The notes below the pieces were generated by a model. The model was not told the DNA's origin. It did not search any database and worked only from the letters and a program-made list of their open reading frames with translations. From positions 1-64,000 of the forward strand of contig JASFYX010000046.1 of NCBI GenBank assembly GCA_045046885.1: a stretch of DNA of 64,000 nt. Reading direction: 5' to 3'. Positions 8,687 through 17,898 of this stretch are shown here, piece by piece (position 1 is the first letter of the stretch; every line of letters starts with the position of its first letter). Both the position numbers and the translations under genes were made by a program. This DNA is from CG1-02-35-72 sp045046885 (GTDB lineage Bacteria; Bacteroidota; Bacteroidia; Flavobacteriales; Flavobacteriaceae).

Positions 8687-9451
8687 TTATTTAGCTTCAA
8701 AAAATTGTATTGTTTTACTATAAACAATATGTAAGTCAGCATAACCTATTAACAAGGTTTCTAATAAAAAATATTTGTTATCTACCATATTTTCGAATTT
8801 TTTCTTTGACAATACCACTCTGTTATCAAAGTATTTTAATTTACTTTTTGTGCTTAAATCGAATTCGTCAGAAAATTCTTCATCCATCTGTCTAAAAGAA
8901 ATATTTTCGTACAAATAGGGCATAATATTATTTTCGATATCTCTTATCATTTCTTCTTCATAATTTTTAATATTGTGTACTCTTTGTGGAATATCGTATA
9001 GTAGCGCTCGTATGGAATCGGACTGTAAAATAGATATCTGTCCAGTATTTAAAGCTTCATTAAGTGTTGTAGAATTAGCATTGTACAAAGGTGTAGATAT
9101 GACACTATATATTAGACTGTCTAATAACCGGCTATTTTTAAGCTTGTATTTAGGGCCAAACATCGTAAGTAAAGATTTGGTTTCAATTTGTAGGTTTTTA
9201 ACTCTTAATATTTGTTCTTCAAGAGCTTTTTTATTTTTTGTAGTTTCAATTAACAATCTGTTTGAAAGTGAAATAGCATCCTTATTTTTAATTCTGGCAT
9301 TATTCCAATTATTAATACTTAAAGCAATTAAAATACCGATAACCACCAACACAATTTCGCCAATAGCATATTTTAGGTAGTTAGATGTGCGCGTTGCAGA
9401 AGGTTTTTCTGCAACCAATTTTTTACGGATGTTGTTAAAGAGTTTTGCCAT
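8687..9451 (-). CDS. DUF6090 family membrane protein, copy 6 (first of the cluster)
   Basis: 254 residues. The anchor is VLVVIGILIALSINNWN and the central motif is LNEALNTGQISILQSDSIRA. It is the most upstream gene of the six-copy cluster, separated from the nitrilase gene by a palindromic repeat at 9465-9552. The cluster promoter should lie just upstream, but I see no clear TAnnTTTG there. Confidence 0.87.
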   Translation of the reverse strand: MAKLFNNIRKKLVAEKPSATRTSNYLKYAIGEIVLVVIGILIALSINNWNNARIKNKDAISLSNRLLIETTKNKKALEEQILRVKNLQIETKSLLTMFGPKYKLKNSRLLDSLIYSVISTPLYNANSTTLNEALNTGQISILQSDSIRALLYDIPQRVHNIKNYEEEMIRDIENNIMPYLYENISFRQMDEEFSDEFDLSTKSKLKYFDNRVVLSKKKFENMVDNKYFLLETLLIGYADLHIVYSKTIQFFEAK

Positions 9452-9464
9452 AGTTAGCGTTATT

Positions 9465-9552
9465 TGTCATTTCAATCAAAGCGAGTAATTTTGTTATGAA
9501 ATTCCCTATCCTGAGACAGGCAAGCCTGTCGCTTTGTTCTATCTGAATGACA
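9465..9552. repeat. REP-like palindromic repeat with nested hairpins
   Basis: The outer ends are TGTCATT (9465-9471) and AATGACA (9546-9552). Nested inside are AAAGCG/CGCTTT (9478-9483 and 9530-9535) and a perfect GACAGGC-AA-GCCTGTC hairpin (9515-9530). It is non-coding and fills the gap between the nitrilase and the DUF6090 cluster. It could also act as a transcript stop or stabiliser. Confidence 0.65.
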
Positions 9553-9566
9553 GTTGATTTTATTAA

Positions 9567-10466
9567 TTATTTTTTTACTTTAAAATTAAAAACATCGGGT
9601 CTGGCATAGTGACCTGCAACATCAAACATCCGTTTAGAAGCAACAATGTCGTCTAAATCTATATCGGCATACAAAATATCTTTTTTGGCTTCTAAAGGGC
9701 CTGCAATTACTTTACCATTGGGAGCAATTATACAACTGTTGCCGGTTGTAATCCATTCACGTCCTTCTGGATATATTTTTTTAAAAGCATAAGTATCGGG
9801 TATATCTTCCATTTTAAGTGCCATACAACAGCTTATTATAAACATACCGCCTTCGCGCGCATAGGCTTGCATGCTTGTTAGCCAAGCCGGACTTTTATCC
9901 CAAGTAGGGGCAACCAAAATCTGAACACCTTTTTGGTACATAGCATTTCTTGCTAAGGGCATAAAATTTTCCCAACAAATAAGGCCACCTATTTTACCGG
10001 CTGAGGTGTTATAAGTCTTTAAAGTACTGCCATCGCCTTGTGCCCATACAAGACGTTCGCCACCTGTGGGGATGAGTTTACGGTGTTTGCCTATTATTTT
10101 CCCTTCGTCATTAATAAATAGAATGCTATTGTACAAACTGGCATTACTGGTTTCAGAATTTTTTTCGTGCATACCAATGGTCACATTAATATTGGCGCTT
10201 TTGGCTGCTTTGCTGAGTTTTTCTGTGGTATCATCAGGTACAGATACGGCATTTTTAACTAATTCTAAATACAAGCCATTTAAAACAGCACCTTTGCTGT
10301 TGGGGATAAGCCAAACCCAATCGGGGTAACCCGAAATAAATACTTCGGGAAAAACAATAAGTTTAGCGCCTTGTTTACCAGCTTCTGTAATGGCTTTGCA
10401 GGCAATGTTTACTGTTTCTACTTTGTTTAAAAATTTTGGAGCTAGTTGTGCAGCGGCTATTTTCAT
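9567..10466 (-). CDS. Nitrilase (carbon-nitrogen hydrolase family)
   Basis: 299 residues with the complete Glu-Lys-Cys triad: E41 in FPEVFISGYP, K130 in KHRKLIPT, and C164 in GLICWENFMP. The CWENF form is typical of true nitrilases, which hydrolyse R-CN to the acid and ammonia, rather than of amidases. The longer frame to 10532 runs into the upstream gene, so ATG 10466 (MKIAAAQLAP) is the start. It lies 11 bp after the stop of the channel-like gene. Cytoplasmic; the natural substrate is unknown. Confidence 0.88.
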   Translation of the reverse strand: MKIAAAQLAPKFLNKVETVNIACKAITEAGKQGAKLIVFPEVFISGYPDWVWLIPNSKGAVLNGLYLELVKNAVSVPDDTTEKLSKAAKSANINVTIGMHEKNSETSNASLYNSILFINDEGKIIGKHRKLIPTGGERLVWAQGDGSTLKTYNTSAGKIGGLICWENFMPLARNAMYQKGVQILVAPTWDKSPAWLTSMQAYAREGGMFIISCCMALKMEDIPDTYAFKKIYPEGREWITTGNSCIIAPNGKVIAGPLEAKKDILYADIDLDDIVASKRMFDVAGHYARPDVFNFKVKK

Positions 10467-10477
10467 GATTTTTAGAT

Positions 10478-12289
10478 TTAATTTAATAGTTGTGAGATTA
10501 ATGATACAGAGAATAGTGTTAACATAAACCAACCGATAAACCCTTGTATAATGGCTAAATAACGTGGTAATCCTTTTATAGGAATTTCTCCAAAACCTAA
10601 GGTTGTAAAAGTGTTGATAGAAAGCATTAAGGCATTTAGTATTTTAATAAGCACATCATAACAAATGGTAATTGAAAAGGCACCAATTAACAAGAACGAT
10701 TTCCACCAACGTTTTTTTGTAGGTAGTTCATTCCATGTACCTTTCATAATATCTATTTTACTTAAAAAAGCCTCGGTAAGTTTGCTGCCCGAAATAGCCC
10801 ATTTATAAAGAGGCAAAGCAGTGGCCGTAAAAAACTTAGGGACTGTTTTCCCCTGTTGTGCTACCAAATTTTTAAATTCGTGGAATTCTAAGAGTTCGTT
10901 TTTTTGCTGTTCTAAATATACCTCATGAATACCTGCTTTTTTGTTCATATAGGTAAAGAAAAAAGCATAACGATTCATGATGCGTTTCTTACCATTGGTA
11001 TCCCAAGAATTAGGAAAAAACAAATAAATTAAGGCAAATAATAAAATGACATACATAGAAAAAACGACAGCTCTTTGTGGTTCTGTTCCATAAGCAGAGA
11101 ATACTTTTAAAAATTGATTGATTTTTACGGTGAAAAAAGATTTAAAACTAGGGTTTTGATTGTATAAATATGCTAAGCGCTTTGTTTCTAAATCTTTAAA
11201 TTCTATATATACTTGGTTGGCATAATCAGAGTCGTGTTGTAGTTTATAGAAGTCGTAAAACTGTCCTAACTGTTGCATTTCAAATTTATATGAATCGTCT
11301 AATTCAAATTTATATTTATTTTTATAATTGTCAAAAACGGTATCAATTTTATATAGTTCTTCATAATCTAATTCGTTGTTCTGTTCTAGTAAATATTTTA
11401 AATAAAGGTCATAGCCGGCAGAAGACAAAACTTTTCCTTTCCATTGCTTCCATCTATATACATTACTGATGCTAAAATGATTTATGTGTAATAAAAATGA
11501 ATCATTAAAAATATTTTTTTCTACAAGATATACTTGTGAGTCATTAAAAGATTCTTTTGATAGATCCATTCTATAATCTCCAAAATCATTACTATAAATA
11601 CTGGTAAAAATTGAATTATCAACACTAATGTTTAAATATCCATTTCCTTTAAAAATATTTTCATCTATGCTTGTTTCTTGAATGCTATTGGTATTAAATT
11701 CAACCTTTTTACGCTTTGTTTTAGAAATGAATTTTGAATAAAAAATATAAAAATTAATAGAAGATCGGTTTTCTATAGAGCCAATATCTAATTTTACGTC
11801 TTTATAAAAAGTGCAATTATAAAATCCAATATCAGAACCATATTTAGGGTACTTTTTATTAAATTGTATAATTTGGTCATTTCCTAAAACGCTTGTATCC
11901 ATTTCTAAATTATCTCTAAAAATGCAGTTATAAAAGAAAAGAGAGGTTGTATTGTAAATACGAACCTCTTTATTAAAAATAAGAAAAGGTAATCCTTGTC
12001 CGCCTTCTTCTTTTTGATGCTCGAAATGAACGTTATATAAATCTATTTTTTTATTTATTACGATGGTGTCATTAGTGGTAAACTCAATTTGCCCATTAAC
12101 AAACTCATAAGCAAATGCTGAATCTTTCTTTGTAAATGTGATGAAAGCATCTTTTAATTCAAAAATTGAATCTTTTTCAGAAGCAATCATTTTAAAAAAA
12201 TCAGTATGAGAATATTCTTTTAATTTTATTTCTTGAGAAAAACTATTTACAGAAAATAATACAGCAATTACTAATAATATCTTTTTCAT
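10478..12289 (-). CDS. Secreted beta-solenoid-like domain fused to K+-channel-type pore, paralog A
   Basis: 603 residues from ATG 12289, which opens a signal peptide (MKKILLVIAVLFSVNSFSQ). The frame is open to 12643, but that extension lies inside paralog B in another frame. Residues about 20-330 are rich in Asn, Phe and Ile with repeating short strands, as in a right-handed beta-helix. Next come a helical linker, a membrane helix (VFSMYVILLFALIYLFF), a soluble loop, a second helix, a pore loop with TTLGFGE at about 562-568, and a final membrane helix ending at the C-terminus. TTLGFGE resembles the K+ selectivity filter TVGYGD. I infer an ion channel with an extracytoplasmic sensor; ion and ligand are unknown. 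It starts 5 bp after paralog B. Confidence 0.78.
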   Translation of the reverse strand: MKKILLVIAVLFSVNSFSQEIKLKEYSHTDFFKMIASEKDSIFELKDAFITFTKKDSAFAYEFVNGQIEFTTNDTIVINKKIDLYNVHFEHQKEEGGQGLPFLIFNKEVRIYNTTSLFFYNCIFRDNLEMDTSVLGNDQIIQFNKKYPKYGSDIGFYNCTFYKDVKLDIGSIENRSSINFYIFYSKFISKTKRKKVEFNTNSIQETSIDENIFKGNGYLNISVDNSIFTSIYSNDFGDYRMDLSKESFNDSQVYLVEKNIFNDSFLLHINHFSISNVYRWKQWKGKVLSSAGYDLYLKYLLEQNNELDYEELYKIDTVFDNYKNKYKFELDDSYKFEMQQLGQFYDFYKLQHDSDYANQVYIEFKDLETKRLAYLYNQNPSFKSFFTVKINQFLKVFSAYGTEPQRAVVFSMYVILLFALIYLFFPNSWDTNGKKRIMNRYAFFFTYMNKKAGIHEVYLEQQKNELLEFHEFKNLVAQQGKTVPKFFTATALPLYKWAISGSKLTEAFLSKIDIMKGTWNELPTKKRWWKSFLLIGAFSITICYDVLIKILNALMLSINTFTTLGFGEIPIKGLPRYLAIIQGFIGWFMLTLFSVSLISQLLN

Positions 12290-12294
12290 AAATA

Positions 12295-14118
12295 TTAATT
12301 TAACAATTGCGATATTAACGATACAGAGAAAATAGTTAGCATAAACCACCCTATAAATCCTTGAATAATGGCTAAATAACGTGGTATGCCTTTTATGGGT
12401 ATTTCGCCAAAGCCTAAAGTAGTAAAGGTGTTTATAGAGAGGGTTAAAGCATTTAAAAACTTGACAAAAAGGTCTAAAATGATGAGTATAAAAATCCACA
12501 ATGCCATTATAATACTGGTTGTATAACGCCGTTTTGGGGGTAACTCTATCCATTTGCCTTTTAAAATATCGGTGTATTTTAAGATGCGACCTGTCATTTT
12601 GTAATTGTAAGAAGAGAAGTAATAAATGGGTTTGGTGAGCCAAATAAAATAGCCAGGAATCTCTTTTTTACTCTCGTTCATATAAGAACGAAATTCATTA
12701 AATGTCATTATATCATGCCGACGTTCTTCTTCGTAAATTTCTTTGATACCTTCATTTTTTCTGAAATATTTTGTAAATAAGGTCATGCGGCGCATCAATT
12801 TATTGCGGCTCATAGAATCCCAACTGTTGGGAAAGAAAAGATATACAAAAGCGAAGAATAAAACTACATAAATTGACGCTATAACGGCTTGTGAAGGTTT
12901 GGTGCCATAGGCCGAAAAAACATCTAAAAACTGATTAATTTTCCACGTAAAATAGGTTTTAAAAGAAGGGTTACTGCCATATAAATAAGCAAAGCGTTGT
13001 GTTTCTAATTCTTTTAGCTCTATATATACTTCGTTGGCGTACTCGGTGTCGTGTTGTTTTTTGTAAAAATCGTAAAAATTGCCCAACAAACGCATTTCGT
13101 CTTTATAGGCATTTTCAATTTGGTAACGGAATTTGTTTTTATAGAGAGCCATTAAACTGTCGTAAGTGGCAAAAACTTTTGGTGTACTATTTGTAAACTC
13201 AGGCGGGTTGTCTAATCTGTATATATAGGTTCTAAAACCATCGCTCGATATGAGTTTTTTTTGCCATTGCGACCATCGGTATAGGTGATTACTGTTAAAA
13301 TCATCGATGTTTAATATGACATCTTTGTTAAAAACATTTTCTTCCATTAAAAACATATGCGAACTGTTTAATGACGCTTTTAACAGCTCTGTACGATAAT
13401 TGTTGAAATGGTTGTAAGAAATACTCGAAAAACTTGAAGTGTCTATAGTTAAATTAATAAAACCATCACCTAGAAAAATGTTGTTTTCAAATTCTGTAGA
13501 ACGAATATTATTGACACCAATTTCAATAGGTTTTAAATCTTTTTTACGTTTAAAATTACAATTTTTTACAGAGATGTTTAATGAAGAATAGGTTTCTATG
13601 GTACCGATATTTAGTATAAAATTATTTTTAATAAGGCAATTAGAAAAGCCAATTTCACCGTCGTATAAATCGTAATTAGCAAATAGATAGGTGACAGTAT
13701 TGTTTAAAGGAAGGTCATCATCAATATCAACGGAGGCATTAAACACACAGTTGTAAAACAATAAGGCTGTGGTATTTTTAATAGTTACATTTTTATTAAA
13801 AATAATGTGATGCAGCGCTTGTCCGTCTTCTGCACTGTTGTGGATAAAATTGACATTTTCTAAAACGATTGCTTTGTTAATGGTAAGGGTATCAGTACTT
13901 ATAAACTTGCGTTTCCCGTCAATGGTTGTAAAGGCATAAAGCGAATCGGTGGCCTCATTAAATTCAATAACGGCATCTTTGAGTTTAAAAATCGAATCTT
14001 TTTCGGCTTTAAGCATTTTAAAGAATTGCGTATGCGATAATTTTTTGAATTTAATGTTTTGGCTAAAACTATATACCGACATTAAAAGTAAAGCGTAAAG
14101 AATGAATTTATTTTTCAT
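12295..14118 (-). CDS. Secreted beta-solenoid-like domain fused to K+-channel-type pore, paralog B
   Basis: 607 residues with the same plan as paralog A: signal peptide MKNKFILYALLLMSVYSFSQ, Asn-rich strand repeats, a membrane helix near VIASIYVVLFFAFVYLFF, a loop, and a C-terminal two-helix pore with filter TTLGFGE at about 566-572. The last 44 residues of A and B are almost identical, while their DNA differs at many third codon positions. This suggests an old duplication with strong selection on the pore. The N-terminal domains are much more diverged, suggesting different signals sensed. Probably co-transcribed with paralog A. Confidence 0.78.
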   Translation of the reverse strand: MKNKFILYALLLMSVYSFSQNIKFKKLSHTQFFKMLKAEKDSIFKLKDAVIEFNEATDSLYAFTTIDGKRKFISTDTLTINKAIVLENVNFIHNSAEDGQALHHIIFNKNVTIKNTTALLFYNCVFNASVDIDDDLPLNNTVTYLFANYDLYDGEIGFSNCLIKNNFILNIGTIETYSSLNISVKNCNFKRKKDLKPIEIGVNNIRSTEFENNIFLGDGFINLTIDTSSFSSISYNHFNNYRTELLKASLNSSHMFLMEENVFNKDVILNIDDFNSNHLYRWSQWQKKLISSDGFRTYIYRLDNPPEFTNSTPKVFATYDSLMALYKNKFRYQIENAYKDEMRLLGNFYDFYKKQHDTEYANEVYIELKELETQRFAYLYGSNPSFKTYFTWKINQFLDVFSAYGTKPSQAVIASIYVVLFFAFVYLFFPNSWDSMSRNKLMRRMTLFTKYFRKNEGIKEIYEEERRHDIMTFNEFRSYMNESKKEIPGYFIWLTKPIYYFSSYNYKMTGRILKYTDILKGKWIELPPKRRYTTSIIMALWIFILIILDLFVKFLNALTLSINTFTTLGFGEIPIKGIPRYLAIIQGFIGWFMLTIFSVSLISQLLN

Positions 14119-14185
14119 AGGCGAATATTTTAAAACATTAAAAACTTGTAAAATTAAGGGTTACATTTTTTTATTAAAAGGGATT

Positions 14186-14950
14186 TTATAGTGCTAATTC
14201 TTTTTCTATATTTTTTATAAGAGATTGTATATCATGCAATAAAGTTATCCTACTTTTTTTTGAGCTCATTGTAAAATCTAATTTAATAGCAATAACATTC
14301 AATATGTTTTGCTGTTTAAATAGCGCTTGATAATTTGGCGCTTTTCCATACTCTATTTTGTACTTGCTATATTTCTTTTTATTCATAATTAAAAAGTTCA
14401 ACTTATTAATTACTATACCGTCAATATTAATTTGCTGCACATCTAAACGGTCTTTTAAGGTGCTATTAAGATTCCTAATATTTATTTCTAAACTAGTAAA
14501 GGCTTGTCTTATGAAATCATTAGAAATGACACTTAAATTTCCAGAATTTTTTAAGTCACTGTAGGTATTAATAACAGGTGTACTTGTGTTCAAATTCCAT
14601 AATATTTCTTTGATAATACTGTCTTTCTTATTGTTATTAAGTAAAGATTTACGGCCTTCTTTACTTAAAGATTTTACAATATATTCCAATCTTAATTCTT
14701 CATTACTAATTTGTTCTAAAGAATTCGTTTCGGCTTTTTTAAGATCTACCAAAAGATTGTTTAGAATTTTAAGTTCTTGATTTTTTTGTTTCCTGATTTC
14801 GTTCCAAGTGCTTACTTGAAGAGCTAATAGAATGCCAACCATGACAAGTACAATTTCACCAATGGCGTATTTAAGGTAGTTTGTGGTGCGCGTTACAGAG
14901 GGTTTTTCTGAAATTAATTTTTTGCGGATAGAGTTGAATAGTTTTGCCAT
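14186..14950 (-). CDS. DUF6090 family membrane protein, copy 7 (separate from the cluster)
   Basis: 254 residues from ATG 14950 (MAKLFNSIRKKL). Three more codons to 14959 are possible but would overlap the serine hydrolase stop. The anchor is VLVMVGILLALQVSTW and the central motif is YSDLKNSGNLSVISNDFIRQ. It sits 5 bp downstream of the serine hydrolase gene and about 70 bp upstream of channel paralog B. It shows that this protein type travels with the surrounding membrane genes. Confidence 0.86.
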   Translation of the reverse strand: MAKLFNSIRKKLISEKPSVTRTTNYLKYAIGEIVLVMVGILLALQVSTWNEIRKQKNQELKILNNLLVDLKKAETNSLEQISNEELRLEYIVKSLSKEGRKSLLNNNKKDSIIKEILWNLNTSTPVINTYSDLKNSGNLSVISNDFIRQAFTSLEINIRNLNSTLKDRLDVQQINIDGIVINKLNFLIMNKKKYSKYKIEYGKAPNYQALFKQQNILNVIAIKLDFTMSSKKSRITLLHDIQSLIKNIEKELAL

Positions 14951-14955
14951 AGTCA

Positions 14956-16521
14956 TCACTCTTTAACCCGTTTAAGATCCAAGTCTTGAAAATCAAAACT
15001 GAAATCTATATTGGGTGAAATACCTTTCATTTTAATGGCAATGGCTTTGCCGTTTTCATCTAAAGTAAACATAGCAAAAGCATCGGCATTCATATCTCTA
15101 AAAGCCCATTTTATGGCAAAAGTATTGGCCTTGTAAAACGCCATAGGACCGTTGAGTTTTGGTGAACGTAATGATTTAAACCACAATTGTTTGCCTTTCA
15201 AAAAGATTTTTATCATGCCAAACCAATTGTCTTTATAAAAGCCCACATAATTAGAGGTATTGATAGGTGTGTTTTTAGCCGCTTCTACCGTTTTCCAAAC
15301 CTTTTTTGTAACCGTACCCCCTTTTTGTTGTCTGTTTGCTAAAGCTTTAACGTATCTGTTTACCCAATCAGACTTTGGAATACCCAAATAGCTGTCAACT
15401 ATTGTATTGCTAACCGCCGAAAATAAAGCACCGCCGCCATCGCTTGTGTTGGTTAATACAATGATAGATAAACCCATTTCGGGGATGAGTATTATTTGCG
15501 ACAACATACCGGGTAAACCGCCTGTATGACTGTATATCATATAACCGTTTAAATCTACAATACCCCAACCCAAACCGTAAGCACTTAAATGTGATTTATA
15601 AGGTGCTTTAGATGTTGGTTTATAACTTCTTACGGTGTAGGGCGTCCACATTTTATTGTGATTTTTAAGTGATACCAGTCTTTTATTATCGCCATAAACA
15701 CCATTGTTGAGGTGCATAGTTACCCACTTTGTTAAATCGCTTATTGAGGCGTTGATGCCGCCAGCCGAAGCGCCGACACCAATATCAAAAGGTTTTAGTG
15801 GAACGAGTTTTCCGTTAATATCGGCATGAGGTGTCGCCACATTATTTTTATCGGTCAAACGTTGGTAAGTCCCTGCCGACTCATTCATTCCTAAGGGCTT
15901 CATAATATTGTCTTCAACAAAGGCACTCCAGCTTTTTCCGCTGATGCGTTTGACTACTTCGCCGGCTATCATGTACAACAGATTGTCGTAATCGAACTTG
16001 GTTCTAAATGCCGATTGTGGTTTTTGATACTGAAAACTTTTGGCCACATCTTCAATTGTAAAATCGGCGCCATCAGGAAAGAACATTAAATCGCCAGCAC
16101 CCAATCCCAATCCACTGCGGTGGGTAAGCAAATCGACTATTGTAAAATTAGCCGTGACGTAGGCATTGTACATTTTAAACTTTGGGATGTAGTCAACTAC
16201 TTTATCATGCCAATTGAGTTGTTTTCTATCCACCAAAATAGCAAGAGCCATACTTGTAAAAGCTTTACTGTTTGAAGCTATGGCAAAACGCGTATGCACA
16301 TTGACCTTTTTATGGGTTTTGACGGATGTAACGCCGTAACCCTTTAAATGAATTACTTTATTGTCTTTAACAACTGCCACACCCACACCAGCTACATTAA
16401 ATTTTAGCAATGCATTTTGTACCAATTGGTCTATTTGTTTTGAAGTGATTTGTGCGTTTGCAGAGGTAGTAAATACCATAAACAGCACAAAAGCCATAAG
16501 GCTTAAGTCGAGTTTTTTCAC
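14956..16521 (-). CDS. Serine hydrolase, beta-lactamase/penicillin-binding-like
   Basis: 521 residues with a signal peptide ending near ANAQ (residue 24). The class C beta-lactamase/DD-peptidase triad is complete: S83-x-x-K86 (SNSK), Y178-x-N180 (YDN) and H332-T-G334 (HTGG). The C-terminal 100 residues form a DUF3471-like beta domain found on many such hydrolases. It should act in the periplasm or at the outer surface, possibly on peptides, esters or D-amino-acid compounds. True beta-lactamase activity cannot be claimed. It is the first gene of the run that continues with DUF6090 copy 7. Confidence 0.87.
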   Translation of the reverse strand: MKKLDLSLMAFVLFMVFTTSANAQITSKQIDQLVQNALLKFNVAGVGVAVVKDNKVIHLKGYGVTSVKTHKKVNVHTRFAIASNSKAFTSMALAILVDRKQLNWHDKVVDYIPKFKMYNAYVTANFTIVDLLTHRSGLGLGAGDLMFFPDGADFTIEDVAKSFQYQKPQSAFRTKFDYDNLLYMIAGEVVKRISGKSWSAFVEDNIMKPLGMNESAGTYQRLTDKNNVATPHADINGKLVPLKPFDIGVGASAGGINASISDLTKWVTMHLNNGVYGDNKRLVSLKNHNKMWTPYTVRSYKPTSKAPYKSHLSAYGLGWGIVDLNGYMIYSHTGGLPGMLSQIILIPEMGLSIIVLTNTSDGGGALFSAVSNTIVDSYLGIPKSDWVNRYVKALANRQQKGGTVTKKVWKTVEAAKNTPINTSNYVGFYKDNWFGMIKIFLKGKQLWFKSLRSPKLNGPMAFYKANTFAIKWAFRDMNADAFAMFTLDENGKAIAIKMKGISPNIDFSFDFQDLDLKRVKE

Positions 16522-16671
16522 GATTTTAGTTTTTAGTTAGTAGTTAAAAAGTCGTAAAATAAACGGTAAATACCTTTAAACTTTATGACTTTCAGAGGCT
16601 TAAATTATAGAATAAAGTTGACACAGCCAAATAGCCAACTTTCTGAGCGCTTTTATACGCTGATTATAATG

Positions 16672-16679
16672 TATATTTG
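16672..16679 (+). promoter_or_regulatory. -7 promoter element for carbonic anhydrase
   Basis: TATATTTG matches the Bacteroidota -7 consensus. The predicted start near 16686 leaves a 15-nt leader before ATG 16701. There is no clear TTTG at -33. Confidence 0.5.
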
Positions 16680-16700
16680 TCTGCTAACAGATATCTTTAA

Positions 16701-17309
16701 ATGAGAACCCAAACCAAAGAACTGCAACAAAACTTAAGTCCGAAACAAGCCCACAGTATTTTAGTTGAAGGCAATAAGCGTTTTGTCAACAATCTCAAAG
16801 CGCATCGCAACTTAAAGGCACAGGTTTACGAAACTAGTGAAGGTCAATTTCCGTTTGCTGTTATTTTGAGTTGTATAGACTCGCGTGTACCAGCCGAATT
16901 GGTTTTTGACCAAGGTATTGGCGATATTTTTAGTGTGCGCATTGCAGGCAACGTCATAAATAATGATATTTTAGGCTCCATGGAATACGCTTGTAAAATA
17001 GGAGGCTCTAAGATACTGGTGGTTATGGGGCACTCAAATTGTGGTGCCATAACAGCGGCTTGTAATCACGTTGAATTGGGTAATATGACGCCCCTGCTCG
17101 CTAAAATAAAACCGTCAATGAATACAGTTTCTAACAGTAAAACGTTTAGTAGTACGCAAATAGAGGAGGTAAGTCGTATAAACGTCTCTCATTCTATAGA
17201 TATAATTCGACAGGAAAGTCCTATTTTAAATCAGATGGAAAAAATTGGAGTTATAGAAATAGTGGGTGCTTTCTACAGTGTAGAAAATGGTTCTGTAACT
17301 TTTATGTAA
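16701..17309 (+). CDS. Beta-class carbonic anhydrase
   Basis: 202 residues. The zinc ligands are C58, H111 and C114, and the Asp60-Arg62 dyad (CIDSR) is present. The second motif is GHSNCGAI. All catalytic residues of beta-carbonic anhydrases are therefore conserved, and the enzyme should interconvert CO2 and bicarbonate in the cytoplasm. It is monocistronic, divergent from the serine hydrolase gene, with its own promoter. A palindromic repeat follows about 70 bp after the stop. Confidence 0.94.
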   Translation: MRTQTKELQQNLSPKQAHSILVEGNKRFVNNLKAHRNLKAQVYETSEGQFPFAVILSCIDSRVPAELVFDQGIGDIFSVRIAGNVINNDILGSMEYACKIGGSKILVVMGHSNCGAITAACNHVELGNMTPLLAKIKPSMNTVSNSKTFSSTQIEEVSRINVSHSIDIIRQESPILNQMEKIGVIEIVGAFYSVENGSVTFM

Positions 17310-17380
17310 AAATGTGAGTTTGGACTTAAGAAACGCAAATCACAACATGAATTGCGTTTATTTTTAGGTTTTTGTCCGTT

Positions 17381-17424
17381 CGAGCGCAGTCGAGAACTGT
17401 TTGATAACCTCTCGACTGCGCTCG
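17381..17424. repeat. REP-like inverted repeat, 15-bp arms
   Basis: A perfect 15-bp inverted repeat, CGAGCGCAGTCGAGA (17381-17395) with its complement at 17410-17424, around a 14-nt spacer. It is followed by GGTGACA. It shares the CTCGACTGCGCTCG core with the element at 5361-5415. It lies between two convergent genes and may also terminate transcription. Confidence 0.7.
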
Positions 17425-17445
17425 AGGTGACATTAAAGTGTCATT

Positions 17446-17682
17446 TTATTTTTTCTTTGGCATAGGGCCTCTTAAATGAATGACGAGTCCGTTTAAAAAA
17501 TTACGCAATATCTGATCGCCACATGCCATATATTTTGGATGGTCTTCTTTTCTAAAAAAAGCACCTAATTCAGATTTTGAAACTTTGAAATCTACCAAAG
17601 CACAAATTTTTACTATTTCGTCATCGCGCAATTTTAGTGCAACACGTAATTTTTTTAAAATATCATTATTTGTTAAGGCCAT
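17446..17682 (-). CDS. DUF1456 family protein (single-repeat form)
   Basis: 78 residues containing one DUF1456/YehS repeat (TNNDILKKLRVALKLRDDEI, then SKSELGAFFRKEDHPKY). Longer members such as E. coli YehS carry this unit twice in about 150 residues, so this is a one-unit form. No catalytic residues or membrane segments are seen. Function unknown. The flanking 214 bp upstream (17683-17898) hold no gene I can support. Confidence 0.82.
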   Translation of the reverse strand: MALTNNDILKKLRVALKLRDDEIVKICALVDFKVSKSELGAFFRKEDHPKYMACGDQILRNFLNGLVIHLRGPMPKKK

Positions 17683-17898
17683 AGTATAATTTATTTTCTA
17701 GTTTAAGATTAAAATCCCACAATTTAATTGTAATTGCTATATTTTCTATAAATATCATTTTAAAATAACAAATTACAATATCCAAATCTCAAATAAATAT
17801 TGTTTGATTTTTGTTAATTGTTCTTTGGTGCTTATTAATAAATAATTTATTCATAATTTCAAATCTATGAATTTCAATCCACAGTCGCTCAGTAAATG

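Noticed and set aside
4612..9451. DUF6090 array as a phase-variable or recombination-switched cassette set
   Set aside because: No recombinase, inverted repeats or silent partial copies. Every copy is a full gene with its own start. Kept only as a diversified array.
12290..12643. N-terminal extension of channel paralog A to base 12643
   Set aside because: The extension lies inside paralog B in another frame; ATG 12289 opens a perfect signal peptide matching that of paralog B.
14956..16521. Calling the serine hydrolase an antibiotic-resistance beta-lactamase
   Set aside because: The catalytic triad is shared by many esterases and peptidases, and the added C-terminal beta domain is typical of non-lactamase members.
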